Shown: positions 24,462 to 37,575, counted from the stretch's first letter. The stretch is DNA of 64,000 nucleotides from Rhynchospora pubera (GCA_028095005.1 CM051459.1:279329229-279393228); one strand, 5' to 3'. Numbers and translations: made by a program. The notes: generated by a model not told the origin, from the sequence alone.

Positions 24462-26200
24462 ACTAATGTAATGTGCAGGGCGAACGTATGTAGATTTTGG
24501 TGGGTCCATGGACCCACCTGAAAAAAAATAGACTTAATATTGCACATGTTTATAATTAAAAAAAATCACAACAAGTTATGGACCCATCTAAAAAATTTGA
24601 CGGACCTAGCTGAACATATCGTGTTTGATGTGAATTGCATAACGATGCCTAAAAAAATCATATAGGGACCCAGGTCGTATTTGTTCCTGACTAATCGTCT
24701 TCTTCCTTCCTCCCCAATAAATCTTATTGAGACAAAATCCCAAAATATAATGAAATATTTGAATGAATAATTATTTGTAGCATATATATATTAGAGAGAA
24801 TTTACGCATTGCGTGATTTGTCTATATAATGTTTTGTGAACTTTAGGACATTATAAACAAAAACTATCACAAAAGATCAAAAATACAATTTAGATATTAT
24901 ATAAAAATTACCACTAAAAATTTTAAATACTGCTTCTATCAAAAAAAATTTTGAGCTCTATCAAAGATCATAAATATTGTGGGTTGGATAGTGGCCGAGC
25001 TCCTCTATATGCCTCCCATCTTTATATATCTATAATATATATATAAAAAAAAATAAGTGTCAATGATATTTCTAATGAACCTATTATGTAAAATTATGAA
25101 AAAAAAAATTCATAGCAAATTATTGTATTTTTTATTGTCTCGACCGTGCTCTACGTGATTTATGGGAAAAAATTATTCGTCCAGTCTAAAATGTACGTAC
25201 TGATGTGATAACACGATGAAGAGAGTAATTATTGCCGGATCAATTATTAATACTATAGCATTTATGCTTGTAATAGTGTAATTAATAGAAATTTACAACA
25301 ATATCTTCAACTGTGGTGAGCAATATATTTTTATTCAAAATTATTAAGATAAATTTTACTTTCTAGTAAGATCATAACTACATTATTTAATTTTTTTTCA
25401 AATACGTACGAACGCAAGTATAATTTCGGGTTGAATTAATACAATTTTTACAAATTTATACATTGCATGGTACTTATCCTGAAGGAATCATATATAGTTA
25501 GATTGAAACAATATTATTTTATTTTCAAATACTAACAGGAATATAATTTGTATATTGAACATATTTATTTTTTCAATCATCGGAGTTTACCTACAAAAAT
25601 ATATATACATTAGTAAGAGTATTCGAATATACGAAAATCGCTTCCAAATTTGCTTAAACCGTATTTGTATTTGTACCTGCAAATTATCCGTTTTCGAATA
25701 TTTATTATTGCAAAAATTTAAATGCAATTAGAAAAGAGCCACGGAAATGTATGTTTTCGCTATTTCAAGTGAACGTAAATAATTAATGAAAGAAATAACA
25801 GATAATTAAAGACAATTTTCTTGATGCTATTTCATTTTCGGTGGTCAAATACATAGACATACTATAAACTTGCTTTTAAAATATTCTCTCCGTAATCGAA
25901 TTTTCGTCAAACTCATTAAATGTTTGGTGTTTTGTCAAATAGTCAAACTATGCACATGTAAGGACACGTAACCAAGAAACAAAATGGAAAATAAACGTTT
26001 TCTTTATGCATATTATTTCTTCTTCCCTTCTCTCGAGTGCATTTATCATCTGAACTGAAGGCTTGAATTAAATAAACAGATTACTTGTATAATCAGATAA
26101 ATGCGCAATTTTTGCATTTAATATAACTAGATGACATTAGCATTTAACGATTAAATCAGCTTATTGTATTTAATCATACTAAAATTCACCATCTTCTCTG
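24462..26200. other. AT-rich intergenic stretch
   Basis: A segment near 24480-24640 (GGTGGGTCCATGGACCCACC) looks like a remnant related to the hAT element at 52087. Nothing else can be assigned. Confidence 0.4.
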
Positions 26201-26201
26201 C

Positions 26202-26350
26202 GGGTGCGTTTGGATCGTTGGAAGAAAGAAGAAGAAGAAGGAAGAAGAAGAAAAAAAATTATAAACAATCCAAACTCTTCACAAAGTTACACACTTCCCA
26301 ATACTTCTTCTCACTTCTTCCCTTCTTCCCACACCTATCCAAACGCACCC
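26202..26350. mobile_element. MITE (family CT-1)
   Basis: Terminal repeats GGGTGCGTTTGGAT and ATCCAAACGCACCC bound a 149-bp element, with TGC on both sides (26199-26201, 26351-26353). The CT-1 core lies in the middle and a GAAGAAG-rich stretch in the left half. Confidence 0.75.
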
Positions 26351-26740
26351 TGCGTCTATATATTTCCAACATGATTATAACTGCGCGCAAAAATTATGTA
26401 TAGAATTTGTACTCGATAAATAAATTATATATCGTTGAAACTTAACAAACATTGTTTTCATTTAAATTTATTTACAAATGTCAATCATGCATCTTAACAA
26501 AAAAAAAAAGCAATAGAAACATTAAATTCATTGTATTAAACTCAAACTTGACCACACCAGCAGAAAATTTGTGTGCGTAGATCGACTTCATATGGTTCAT
26601 GTCCGTGCTATGTTTGTAATACTTATAAAATATGAACATCTAAATCTAAAATTTGTTGAAGACTTGACCCAATTTATCATAAAAAAAATACTAGTATCAT
26701 ATTCGTATACACGGCTGTAGTTTTCTAAAGGCAAAGTAAT

Positions 26741-27015
26741 TTGGACCATCAAAGTTCAGTTCCTATCCGAATCGTACGGTCAGAAATGTTTGCTTTCCAT
26801 ACAATTTGGGCCGATAAAACCAATAGAAATCAATTAGGGCCCACCAAGACCTGCGTCACTCTCCATGGAGTTATGGACCTTGGGGAAAAGATCAACGAGA
26901 GAGACGTATCGGACGGCTGCCACTTTCAGGCAAGAGTACACGTGTTAGCTCCTGATAGAATCAACAGCTGGAAAGGGACTTGATTTGGAAGCGTCGCAAT
27001 CAGACGGTGCATGAT
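26741..27015. promoter_or_regulatory. GC-richer island, promoter-like, no gene attached
   Basis: The patch includes GGGCCCACC, CTGCGTCACTC, TACACGTGTTAG and GGACGGCTG. An 80-codon plus-strand frame crosses it without any recognisable domain. The base composition contrasts with the flanks. It may be a promoter relic or a non-coding transcript. Confidence 0.25.
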
Positions 27016-29174
27016 TAGCCAGCAAGGACAGTGACGAGTCGATGAGAGTGTACTCTAGTTGCGTGTTAGCGCTAATTAAATGTCTCTACGCTTGAAACAT
27101 TAATACCTGTTTGTTTAGGATTTTTCTAAACATGGGTGTTGCCTGTTTACTTTTTGCCTCCAGCTTGTTTTTTTGTGTAGCTGTTCAAATAAGAGTGCGT
27201 GTGTTTGCCTGTTTGGTCCCTTTCTTTGTGTGTGTGTGTTTTTGGTCCCATTCTCTCTGTGCGTTTCTTTTTCCTTAAAGGTATGTGCGATTGATTTCAT
27301 TCCAGTTGACGCTAGAAAGTAGAAACTGTCGTTTATTCTATATGGACGCAATATCTTACATCCTTTATTGTAAAATGTAACTCAGATGTATGTTATCACC
27401 ATTATTAAAATGTAAATATATATATAAATAAGACTTTCTACAGTGGATCGTTGTTTCATCCTGATTTGAGCCTAAACAATTACAACCGTTCTTAATTTTA
27501 TATAGACAGATTCTATTTTACTACTACATCTTTTATATATTGTATCAATATCAATGAGCAAAGTTAGAGCTTAGGCCCTCAGTTACTCAATAATCTAGTC
27601 AGAGTTATACTTGATACAAACTCAATTTTTTTTGAGACGCGGCTTATGATATCCGAAGGTGTATTTTGCCGGGACCCAACACACAAATACTGGCTGCTGG
27701 GTACTGGTACCATTTTTAGGGTAGCGTATATGGGGTTTTTTAATATTGCAACCTGGAAAGGGGCACCATAGCTAGGCAGTATATCTAGTACTGGTACCGT
27801 ACTTGTTCTGATATTGCAGTTAAGAAAGACCTGCCTCCGGGAGACGGTGGTACCAAGTATTGATAAGGTACTGGTGCAGGCTTTTGAATGTCCTGCTAGA
27901 CGTTTATTTATTTACTAATTTTTTTCTGGAAGCAAACTTGATGTCGATTTTTTAAACTAAAAGTTGTATTAGTTTTGCAAAAGCATAGAAAATAGGATAT
28001 TTTCCTTAAGCCGGAAACATGCTACGTTTGCAAGACAAACTATTGAGTATTGACACCAATTAATTATGCGTAATGTTCAAATCAACATAATGATACCATC
28101 ATAATTGAAGAACGCACTCTTGGTGAAATTTAGAAGTATCTCCCATGAATTGGGCTCAGAACGATAGTAAAAGAATTATAATTGTAATTTCTAATTATTA
28201 GTAGCATGCTTGGGCTAAATATTGATCTATTAACCTGTACGTTCATGCTCAATTAAATGAAGCCTCGAGAAACTACACTATATATGGACCTAGTACTCGC
28301 TCTTTGGTTGAAGTAAAATACGCATATATCGCAACTGCAAAATTATAATTTTAGATCCATAACCAAATATGCACATACAGCCTTTAAAAAGTTAAAATTG
28401 CTACCAAACATTCATGTGCTTTAGCTGTCTCATAGTTTTTTTGACAAACAGAATTTTTGTCCTTCTTGCATGTCTTTTTTCTCGTGTTAAGAATTAAAAT
28501 ACCCGATTCAAGGGTTTCATCATTTACTCTGAGGGAGAATATGTCCTTATTGTAAATAGAAAGAAACACTAAACTTGAGGCGAACTGTGACCGTACAGAA
28601 AATCGGACTGCTTTATTTTTGTTTCGACACAAGATTTTTGCTCCTGATTTTCAGTAGACAAATTCTAATTTCCTGTATATATTTGACAAGAGATTAATTC
28701 TTGGAAATTATATTCAGGTAACGTGAAATGCCCTTTTTAAAGGGTGAAGGAATCCTCAAGATATTGTTGTAGCCATCCAATCAATTATTAGTGATTATAA
28801 AAAAAATATATATATATTTATATATTGGCAGAATCTTTGTTTATGAAATAATTTGTGTTTATGTAAGGTTGGCATGAACAAATGCTACAATAAGTTATTG
28901 ATTTTCATGAGGATTCGATATAAAATGCACGACAAATAAAGTAAAAAAAAAATGCGCCCACAAGCAAATTCTTCCAAGAAAAAAAAAAGGAAAAAAATTG
29001 TGCCCCAACTCCCAAAAAAAGAAACAATTTGCAAATATACACTCCAATGATGATATAACCGATTGCATTCTGCACAACACCCTTCTCAGGGTCTGTGCAT
29101 ATGCACAAGTCTTACTAAGAGGCAAGTTCTACGTGCAAAATAAATGCCAGTAGAGATATTAAACATGGATGTGG
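27016..29174. other. Intergenic stretch downstream of the laccase gene
   Basis: A GC-richer patch at 27640-27900 repeats the motif ACTGGTACC but shows no coding potential. The rest is AT-rich; no supported gene. Confidence 0.45.
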
Positions 29175-32100
29175 TTAACAGAGGGGCAGATCAGACGGTG
29201 GAGGAAGGAGCTTCTGACTGGGAAGTGGGCCATCGTTGACCACCCATGCCATTCTCAATCCCCAGCTCGTGTGCACTTCCAAATGGCAATGCATAAACCA
29301 TACACCTGTCAAACCGAAATCAATATATGAATTTTCTAAGTCATGCATCATGATTTTGCAATTAGCCAACTTAATCAACAGCAAGTGTTTAGTTATCATA
29401 TCTGAACCTCAAGAAAAAAAAAGGCATATCTCAACCTCCCTGTTTGTTTGGTCCTGGGGTTGACTATTTCCTAGCTAGTTGGTAACTTGTGAAGCATATG
29501 GGAAAAAGAGGAAAAAAGACGAAAAAAAAAGAAGTGCTTTGAAAGTTATGAGATACCAACCGGGGTTATCTGCAAAGAATCGAATGGCGACCCATCCGCC
29601 AGATGGGACACCAACCGTGTTCCTCGAAACTGGATCTATGAGATTGAATTTGGCCGGGTCCTTTGTCGGATCAAAGTTGCCAATGCCTTGCCCCACCACA
29701 AAGAAGTCGAACCCGTGCAGGTGCAAAGGGTGGCTCTCCACCCCCAAAATGCTGGTGTCCTGCATCACCAGCTCCACACTTGTGTTAAAATTCAAGACCA
29801 CCACCTTTGTTCCATTAGACACAAATGTGTTGTTCGGAGGTGTGCCCGTGTAGTTGAACGGGAATGGTGGATTCACTGGGAAATCAGTAGTGTAGACCTT
29901 ATTCCAATTGCCAAAGTAATGCGCTTGGAGAAGGGCTGTAGTAGGCAGGGTCCACGAAACATTGTTGACAGCAGCAGCGAACTTGGTCCCATTCGGGCCT
30001 TGACATGTTTGGTTTTTCGGACATGGTTCGGCCCCTAAGCCGACAGTGAAAAAAAAATTCCGGTCTATGTGCTTTGGTACATTGGCCGGAAATTGCTCAT
30101 TTGCTAGGCTGCGTAACTTGCTTGTGAAATTTGTGGCAAAATCAGAGTCGTTCAAGGCTGGCAAAGTCGGTTTCAGCAGAGGTAAGCTCTTCATGTGAGA
30201 AGTTGGTGAGTATTCAAGGAGGCCGGCGACAGTAGAGTTGTCGAAAGTGCCCTGACCAGTGGCATAAGGCCGGGCAGCCATGAGGAAAGTAGCATGTGGG
30301 GACTGGCTTTTGGTTTGAAGGAGGACATCAGTCGTCTGGCCGGGGGTGATCAACAGAATTTGGGTATCCAACGGCTTGATGTATGATGCATCAACATCGA
30401 CGATTGTTAAGGTGTGGTTGGCAATGGAGAAGAAGAGCTCATCGTTCAGTGCAGCGTTGACTATACGCAGAAGATACGTCTTTCCCGGTTTCACCTTTAG
30501 CTTGAATGTATCTGCGTATAGCCGTATACAGTATAAATTATAACAAGCTTGCATGCTTATTGGGATATACATCTCATGATCCTTTTACTATTTAAGGTAG
30601 AATTTCCTGAGCGTCACTTTTTGTTCTCATGTTCATTTTTTGAGGGACTTGGTTCTTATGTTCATTATTTTCGGTAGGTTCGAAATCTGACTGGAGGGTT
30701 TTTTTACAGACATTTAATTTAAAAATAAGTTAGAAAGCTTGATCCCAATTTATCTTAAAAAAATTTTTTCATTATTTTCACCTCTCCCTTATACCGCCTA
30801 GTCACTCTCTCGTTCTATATTCTAGCTAGTCAATTTCTTCAGTTCTATTAACATTTATTTATATTTTGAGCATCAAACTAAGTGCGTTCTCATATCACCT
30901 TCAATGTCCCGTACTGGATATTTAAACTAGCTAGATGAGATCTATTGCTCTCTAAACAAATCCATGTTCTGTTCTTCTCTTACAATCATGTTTCTATGTT
31001 TTACCGTCTAATCGATCGAGAATTCTCATGCACTATTCTAGATCCAAAATATATATAGCGTAACAGAAATTCTGTGTACACCTTAATAACAAATTATTAA
31101 TCTGATATAAGCATTAAGCAAGCTAGTTCAATAGCTAGCAGAGAGTATATTTGCTTTGCTTCACCACATGTTTTGTTAATTGGCCACTGGGGCTATACAT
31201 ATAGGGTGTGTTTGGCAGCGCACGCGAACTGGCTGTTCGCGAACAGCGCCAGTTCGCAGGAACCAAACAAAGCACGAACTGCGCGAACTCCCCCTATTCC
31301 TTATTTCTACTTTTTGGGCGAACTGCGCGAACAGCTGGTCGCGAACATCTTGGGGTGCGAACTCACTGTTCGCGTGAGTTACCAAACACACCCATAATAT
31401 CGGAGAGGCATGTGTAATTTAGGAAAGTTTCTGTGATCTATATAAAATATATATTTTTTAATAGGATAAAATATTAATTTGGTGCTTGAAATTCCGATTT
31501 GACTATCAAATATTTCTGACTATTTGCAGTGTTTTTCTTATAGAAAAAATTCTACCAAAAAAAATGTCTGCTGTTTCTGAAATAAGAAATGAAAAACTTG
31601 CCGAATACACCTTCACGTTAAGCATTATTCAAAACATATGTAGTGGCCCCCAATAACACTATACCTTTCGCAGAACAATTGTAAAGTGGGCCTGGGAGCC
31701 CGTTAATGGTGTACGCATCAGACACATTTGGGCCTCCACCGCTCTGCATAGACTGGGCTATTATGGCCTCAGGATCACTGTTGAACCACTCTCCTGTTAA
31801 CATAGACAGACACCAATAAACACCATCTATAATCAGTTATCGTTAATTCACCAATATTCAAAAGTGGTTACGACTACAAGTTGATGAATTATGTACAACT
31901 TTTTAGTTTAAAATAAAGGGGAAAAAAATGATGCATTGATGTACGCTTCTATAGATATAAAAAAAAACCAAAGAAATTAAATCCTGAATACTTTGCACTA
32001 TAATTTAGTTTGGTGTAAGGAAATTTCTCAACGTACCAAAGAGAATAGGCACTTCTTTGTAGGGTTTAGGGAAGGGATAAGGGACACCCTTCTTAGGAAG

Positions 32101-32880
32101 AATAACAATGGCACCGTAGAGGGTAACTCTTAGCCAAGAAATGTGTGCATGCCAGAACAGAGTACCTCTCTGTCCCCTTATTGTGAAATTGTATACGTAA
32201 GTTTGACCGGTTTGGATTGGACATTGGGTCACATAAGCCGGACCGTCGGCCCATCCGCTTTGTAGTTGTCGAACTCCATGCCTTCAAAATTAATTTTCAA
32301 ATAAATTGAGCAACTTACATGCACTGACATAGCATAATATCTTATACTGTAAATATGTGTGCAACTGTGCATGCAGCAATTAATGCAAAATAGTAATGTA
32401 GATCAAATATACTTATTTAGTAGAAGAGAGAATGCACTTTACCAATGAAGTGTAACATTGTCTTTTACATGATTGGTAACCTTCACAACCAGTCGGTCCT
32501 CGTCTCGCACCACGATCTTTGGACCTGGAAACTCCCCGTTTACCGTAACGATGCTCCTTGTATGACATAATCGTGTGTAGTTTTTCATTATTATCTGAAA
32601 TTGAAAGACAGAAAATGATATATAATAACCATTAGAGATATAAAAGTTGCCATTCTATATCAAATGTAATAAAGGGAATATGCATGTTGCCACGCTAGCT
32701 ACATATAATGCAAAAAATTTAGTAGTCAAGTAACAGACATACGTCAAACTTGTAGTATCTTGTCCTGCTCGCGTGAGACGCATCTGAGCATGCTAACAAG
32801 ATGGTTAAGGAAAGATAATGAATTAAAGGATAGCTCATCAAAGAGTTACGAGTTGCACTAATCTCTTTCCCTCTATGCAT
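29175..32880 (-). CDS. LAC: Laccase (secreted multicopper oxidase), 6 exons, 581 aa
   Basis: Minus-strand exons in order: 32743-32880, 32443-32594, 32037-32281, 31665-31793, 29561-30511, 29175-29305. All junctions are GT-AG and the phases sum to 1746 nt including TAA. Exons 2-4 are 152, 245 and 129 bp, the lengths typical of plant laccases. A hydrophobic signal peptide ends near ACSDASHA (about residue 37); Met15 is an alternative start. Copper motifs: HWHG (96-99), HAH (141-143), HPLHLHG (482-488) and HCHLEVHTSWGL (544-555). The type 1 copper ligands are Cys545 and His550, and Leu555 is at the axial position. Leucine there is associated with a high redox potential. Many N-glycosylation sites (NHT, NFT, NQT, NGT, NYT) fit an apoplastic enzyme. 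Plant laccases oxidise monolignols and other phenolics, reducing O2 to water in cell walls. I cannot assign a numbered orthologue. Intron 4 carries a MITE. Confidence 0.96.
31204..31393. mobile_element. GC-rich MITE in intron 4 of the laccase gene
   Basis: Ends GGGTGTGTTTGG and CCAAACACACCC bound a 190-bp element flanked by ATA on both sides (31201-31203 and 31394-31396). The interior is unusually GC-rich and contains nested inverted copies of CGCGAACNG (for example GGCTGTTCGCGAACAGC), so it can fold strongly. Open frames on both strands are by-products of the palindromes. Confidence 0.75.
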
Positions 32881-32889
32881 GGCCAGTGT

Positions 32890-33057
32890 AGTTTGCTCTC
32901 ACTACTATATAAAGAATAGAGAAAAGGGGGCGCGCGAGAAAATGAGATATTTAGCTACGCGGCCTCACTTGCTTCCTTATTTGGTTTAGGTACATATGAA
33001 GGTACGGGATTGCATGGTCGATTAGGCGATGATATGATCGTGAAAAATAAAATTAGT

Positions 33058-33101
<44 letters not shown>

Positions 33102-34050
33102 CTTTTATGTCCTCCTCTCTGTCTGTCTCTGAATATGTCTTGTCGTCTGGAGTTGGGTCGAGCTCAATTTTAGAGTGTGGTCAAAGAAAGTGCCTTTTAA
33201 AAATGAAAAAGATATATATAAAGTCTAATATCATGACCTTGTCATTTCGTTTTGTTAGAATAAAAATTACATGACATGTTCAAATTGGCTGGATTAATTA
33301 ACATGACTTGTTCATGCATGTATATGATTTATGTTTTTTTGTTAGGAAAAAGGAAACAGATCGCCACATATTTCATTCTAAGAAAACCTTTCCACTAGTT
33401 CTTGTATTTTTTAAAATTATTTTAGTAAAACTATGAATGCTGGGGTTTGTCAGCCTAAAGTAATTAGGAATTTAAAGAACGACTATAGCTTGCATATTTG
33501 CGTGCATATCTGGAGAGACTTAGAAGAGAAAGAGGGAGATTGTTTTAGTTGAGCTATAACTACTGGCATAAGATGCTCTTGTATATATGGGCAAATAAAA
33601 AAAAAAAATGTCGTTAAATCTACCAGTGATACAAATAGATATGTTATTCAATTAGTTTCTTTATTAGACGGAAAATCAAAATATATTGTTACTTTGTTTG
33701 GCGATTGATATCCATCCATCCAACTACATAATACATATCAACTCGATCGAACGACAGAAACACATGTTTACATATTAGATCTAGCGTATTAACACCTCTT
33801 GTATTGGATCTGTGCGTTTATAAGTATATAAGTTGAGATAAAACACTGTAAAAGTAATGCAACCACAAATAAAAACCTAAATAGGAAAATCATGCAAGAA
33901 ACGCAGTTGGTGTTTAGTTTTAACTTTCTTGCAAAAATAGCAGCAACATTTTAAAAATACATATATAGACAGTGCAATGACATGAAAAATAAAGACCGCT
34001 GTTGGATATTTTTATTTATTTATTTAATTTTTTTATGCAGTAGGTAGCGA
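32890..34050. other. Upstream region of the laccase gene; (TA)n microsatellite at 33060-33100
   Basis: This should hold the laccase promoter, but I cannot choose a TATA box: the CTTTATATAG read on the minus strand lies only ~25 bp before the start codon. The rest is AT-rich with no supported element. Confidence 0.4.
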
Positions 34051-34054
34051 CTAC

Positions 34055-34340
34055 CTGTATGACTTATTTTTCAAGATCTAAAATTTAAATGGTCAATCCA
34101 AATCATTCAAGTTGATCACCACATTGAAATATCCTTGGAGATCAAATTTTATATATTTTTTATTTTTTTCTATTTATTATGATATTTTCAAAAAATATTA
34201 TATTTCAAGCCGTCCAATTTGAAAAATATCATAATAAATAACAAAAAAATTTGGAAAAAAATCTAAAATTCGGTCTCAAAGACTATTTCAATATGGTCAT
34301 CAATTTGAGCGGTTTGAATTTTGGATCTTTGAAAAAATGA
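34055..34340. mobile_element. MITE of the Mutator-type family (copy 3, diverged)
   Basis: Inverted arms (left GACTTATTTTTCAAGATCTA; right TTGGATCTTTGAAAAAATGA) enclose the same core as copies at 3412 and 34427 (GAGATCAAATTTTATA and its inverted partner). No clear target duplication was found. Confidence 0.55.
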
Positions 34341-34357
34341 GTTGATAGAAAATGGAT

Positions 34358-34367
34358 GGCACATTAT

Positions 34368-34406
<39 letters not shown>

Positions 34407-34424
34407 ATATATATATATAGTGGA
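34358..34424. repeat. (CA)n plus (TA)n compound microsatellite
   Basis: About 15 CA units are followed by a TA tract. The tract yields only low-complexity frames. Confidence 0.9.
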
Positions 34425-34426
34425 TG

Positions 34427-34804
34427 GATAAAATACACTCTGGTGTACAGATCGTCTCTCGTACATCAGAGTCATTTTTTTAAGTCCAAAAATCAAACGG
34501 TTGATCCGAACCGTTCAAATTGTTCTCCATATTGAAAAACTCTTAGAGACCAAATTTTATATTTTTTCGAACTTTTTTACTATATATTATCATATTTTCA
34601 AAAAAAACTACAATTGAAGTATTTCAGGCCCTCCAATTTGAGAATATCGTAATATATAGCAAAAGAATTCGAAAAAATGTAAAATTTGGTCTCCAAGAGT
34701 TTTTCAATATGGAGAACAACTTAAATGGCTCGGATTGATTATTAGAAATTTGAATTTCGAAAACGACTCGGATGTACAGAGACGATCCGTACACCAGAGT
34801 GTAT
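34427..34804. mobile_element. MITE of the Mutator-type family (copy 4)
   Basis: Near-perfect inverted ends GATAAAATACACTCTGGTGT and ACACCAGAGTGTATTTTATC lead into GATCGTCTCT and its partner. The core contains CGAACCGTTCAAATTG and GAGACCAAATTTTAT, as in the other copies. It lies between two simple repeats, so the target duplication cannot be read. Confidence 0.75.
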
Positions 34805-34813
34805 TTTATCACT

Positions 34814-34817
<4 letters not shown>

Positions 34818-34886
<69 letters not shown>
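34818..34886. repeat. (TA)n microsatellite
   Basis: A pure TA tract of about 68 bases. It is the source of Ile-Tyr frames on both strands. Confidence 0.95.
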
Positions 34887-34889
<3 letters not shown>

Positions 34890-35583
34890 TTGGATCCCTT
34901 CTCCCCTTCTGTATGGACATCTATACAGCACATATATGGTGGTGGTGGTTGAAAGGGTAGAGAAAGGAGGCAAAACAAGGGGCTGTAAATTATGCAGTCA
35001 TCTGAAATCGAAAATGTAATATGAAGCATGCTCATTTTAAACTTTTCTTTAAGTTCAAACTAATTAACATAACGAATGCATAATTATATTATCTTTGCAT
35101 TGCTGAGTATTGATAGAGATAGTTTACCTGAATAGTACGGTAAATATATTTTATGCAACTTGGTGTACGTTACATCGATGTCATTCAAACCTTTTTTCCC
35201 TCCTTTTTCTTTTTTTGAGAAAATTGTGGAGCTTATAAGCTCAGCTCAAAATGTATTCGAGCTTAGTGACTAGTGAGGTGATCACATCTCGTCTTTACCA
35301 TAATTTTAAGTGATCCTATTTTTTCCCCCAATTCTTTTGGGATTGAGCCGAGTATACTTTAGAATTTCTTAGTTATGAAGTGAATGCATTTTTAAGTTTG
35401 CTGACATTGTCTAAGAATATTAAAAAGAATAGAAAATTCACCGAAATTATTTTATATAGAAATTCTAACATAAAAAATTTTAATAGAAAGAATTAATATA
35501 TTTTTTTTAATAAGAAGAAAGTTCCAACGCGTTTATAAATCGCGCGTCTCTCTCTCCTCTCGAACGCGTTTTATAAACGCGTA

Positions 35584-37246
35584 TGATGTACGGTTTTCGT
35601 ACTTGATTTTCAGCTAGAATAAGCCCCAAATTTCGTTCAAATAGCTGTGTTTTTACTCATTTTTCTTTAAATTGTGCTAATGTTAGATGTAGGAAAGTTC
35701 AGCCGTAGCCCGGCAAGTTTTTTTACAGGTTCATTACACTTTGACGCGAAGAATGGAGAAAATCAACCAAGTTGTGCAAATTCAGCAAGATGGAACCGGC
35801 CGCCCCAACCTCAGGACGGGCCGTCCCAATTCAATGCAGACGTAGGTAGAGGCAATCCAGACGACACGTTTATCCCATACTAGGACGGGCCGCCCCAGAT
35901 CCAGACCAGGCCGTCCCAGTCCACAACCAGGCCAGACAGCTATTTCGAGACTTCTAAAAATAGAGCGCCTGATTTGGTGAGGTGGTTTCTTCAGTTTCCA
36001 CCGCCTTCCTGAGCCACAATGCCACGTTTTGGAACCACCTATGATGCCTATAAAAGCTCTGTTTTGTCTTCAATCCAGAGGGAGTTTGAAAACCCTAGTT
36101 TCCAGAGCCAAAAAGTAGCAAAGAAGATCATCCTGTTGAGACGGCCAGCCACCAACCTGAGATGCACCGCCCCAGGATCAGGATGGGCCGCCCCAGACAT
36201 GACAGAGCGCAGAAGTTAGAGATTTTCGAGCACAACTTGTTGTAACTTGGTTTTCCCTTTTTCTTTGTGTTTTTGTATGATGAAACCTGTTTTTTCTTGC
36301 ATAGAGTAGTTTAGTTTAGGGGCTATGGTTCGATAACTTTTCTTTAGTTGTTTGTTTTGTTTGAATACTTGTTTAATTGCTAATTTAAGTTGTGTTTATG
36401 ATTTCTGAAATTCAATTCTATCTTTTTGTTGCAAATTGTTACTATAAGATCTGATTATTGCGTTAAACAAAGGCCTAGATTGTCAAAATAAAGTCAATCT
36501 GCAATTACAAGTAAACACTTAGATCAATTAGGTAGGCGATATCCGAAAGGATTTAACCAAACTTTAAGCAATTAGAGTTTTACTCAATAAATCGAGAGAT
36601 TGAGAGTTTACCAAGACCCAGAAATCAATTAAGAACATCTAAACCAAGAAACGAGAGTTGAAATTTAGGAGTTTTTAAGACTTATCAAACAAAACCCCGT
36701 AATTTAACCTGAACGAGAGTTAGAGCGCAAGTCTGTAGGTTTGGTTTGACTTAATCCACGCAAAAACACTTAGCGAATAATCAAGTAGGATGATAAAACA
36801 GACATCAGATGATCGTAACGGACCATTCCAAGGTTAGGACGGACCGCCCGAGAGGGGGCGTCCTGGCCTAGAACGGCCTGTTCCAGCCATCTGACAGGGT
36901 CAGGACGGTCCGTCTGAGAAATGGAACGGTCCGTCCCAACCTTGATAGACAAGAAAAGTTAGACAACCTGAACCCCTAATCGTTCGTTAACTGTTTAAAC
37001 CTTTTAAGTGCTCAAGTTTTCTAGGTAATTAGAATTTTAATTCTGCAACTGCAATTTGATTTTCTGTTTAGATCTGTTTGGAACTTAAATTGTTTATTTA
37101 ACCAAAAGAATTTAATTTAATCTGAACTATTTGAACTTAGAAAAAGAATAGTCCGTCCCTGTGGATTCGACCCTTAAACTGTACTGCAAACGAATTAGTA
37201 TCAGTTTTTAAGGAATTAATTTGACCAGTACCCTCAGCACCGATCA
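35584..37246. repeat. Solo LTR (1663 bp) inserted in the left terminal repeat of the MULE
   Basis: It starts TGATGTACGG, ends CACCGATCA, and is flanked by perfect 5-bp repeats GCGTA (35579-35583, 37247-37251). Removing it plus one GCGTA restores a continuous motif (ACGCGTTTTATAAACGCGTA AGAGGCC) that matches the right terminal repeat. Near its 3' end is GTCCCTGTGGATTCGACCC, common near the 3' ends of plant Ty3/gypsy LTRs, so I assign it there tentatively. It contains several copies of the palindromic word GGACGGGCCGTCCC. There is no internal domain. Confidence 0.88.
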
Positions 37247-37575
37247 GCGTAAGAGGCCTTCCTATCCGTTTATAAAACGCGCTAGAAGGCTGGACTTTTG
37301 GGAATAGTTTAAACGTAATTAACGCGTTTTATGAACGGGTAAGAAACCTTCTTACTCGTTTATAAAATGCACTGGGAGGGCAATATTCCAAACTTTAGTC
37401 ATTTTAATCAAACTTTAGTCATTTCGATCAAACTTTAGTCATTTCTGTCTATAAGTTTGTGAATTTATAACCGCGTTATTTGAAGTTATATAAGACTATA
37501 CCTTCTCGCCGAATTAAAATCGTCCACAACAAATTATCTCTTCCATTTAAAAAAAACTACCAATCAAATCCAAAA

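Noticed and set aside
29479..30038. Plus-strand frames over the laccase gene
   Set aside because: They are shadows of laccase exon 5.
31173..31417. Four overlapping frames on both strands
   Set aside because: They arise from the palindromic GC-rich MITE in the laccase intron.
34735..35019. Open frames of Ile-Tyr repeats on both strands
   Set aside because: They are translations of a (TA)n microsatellite.
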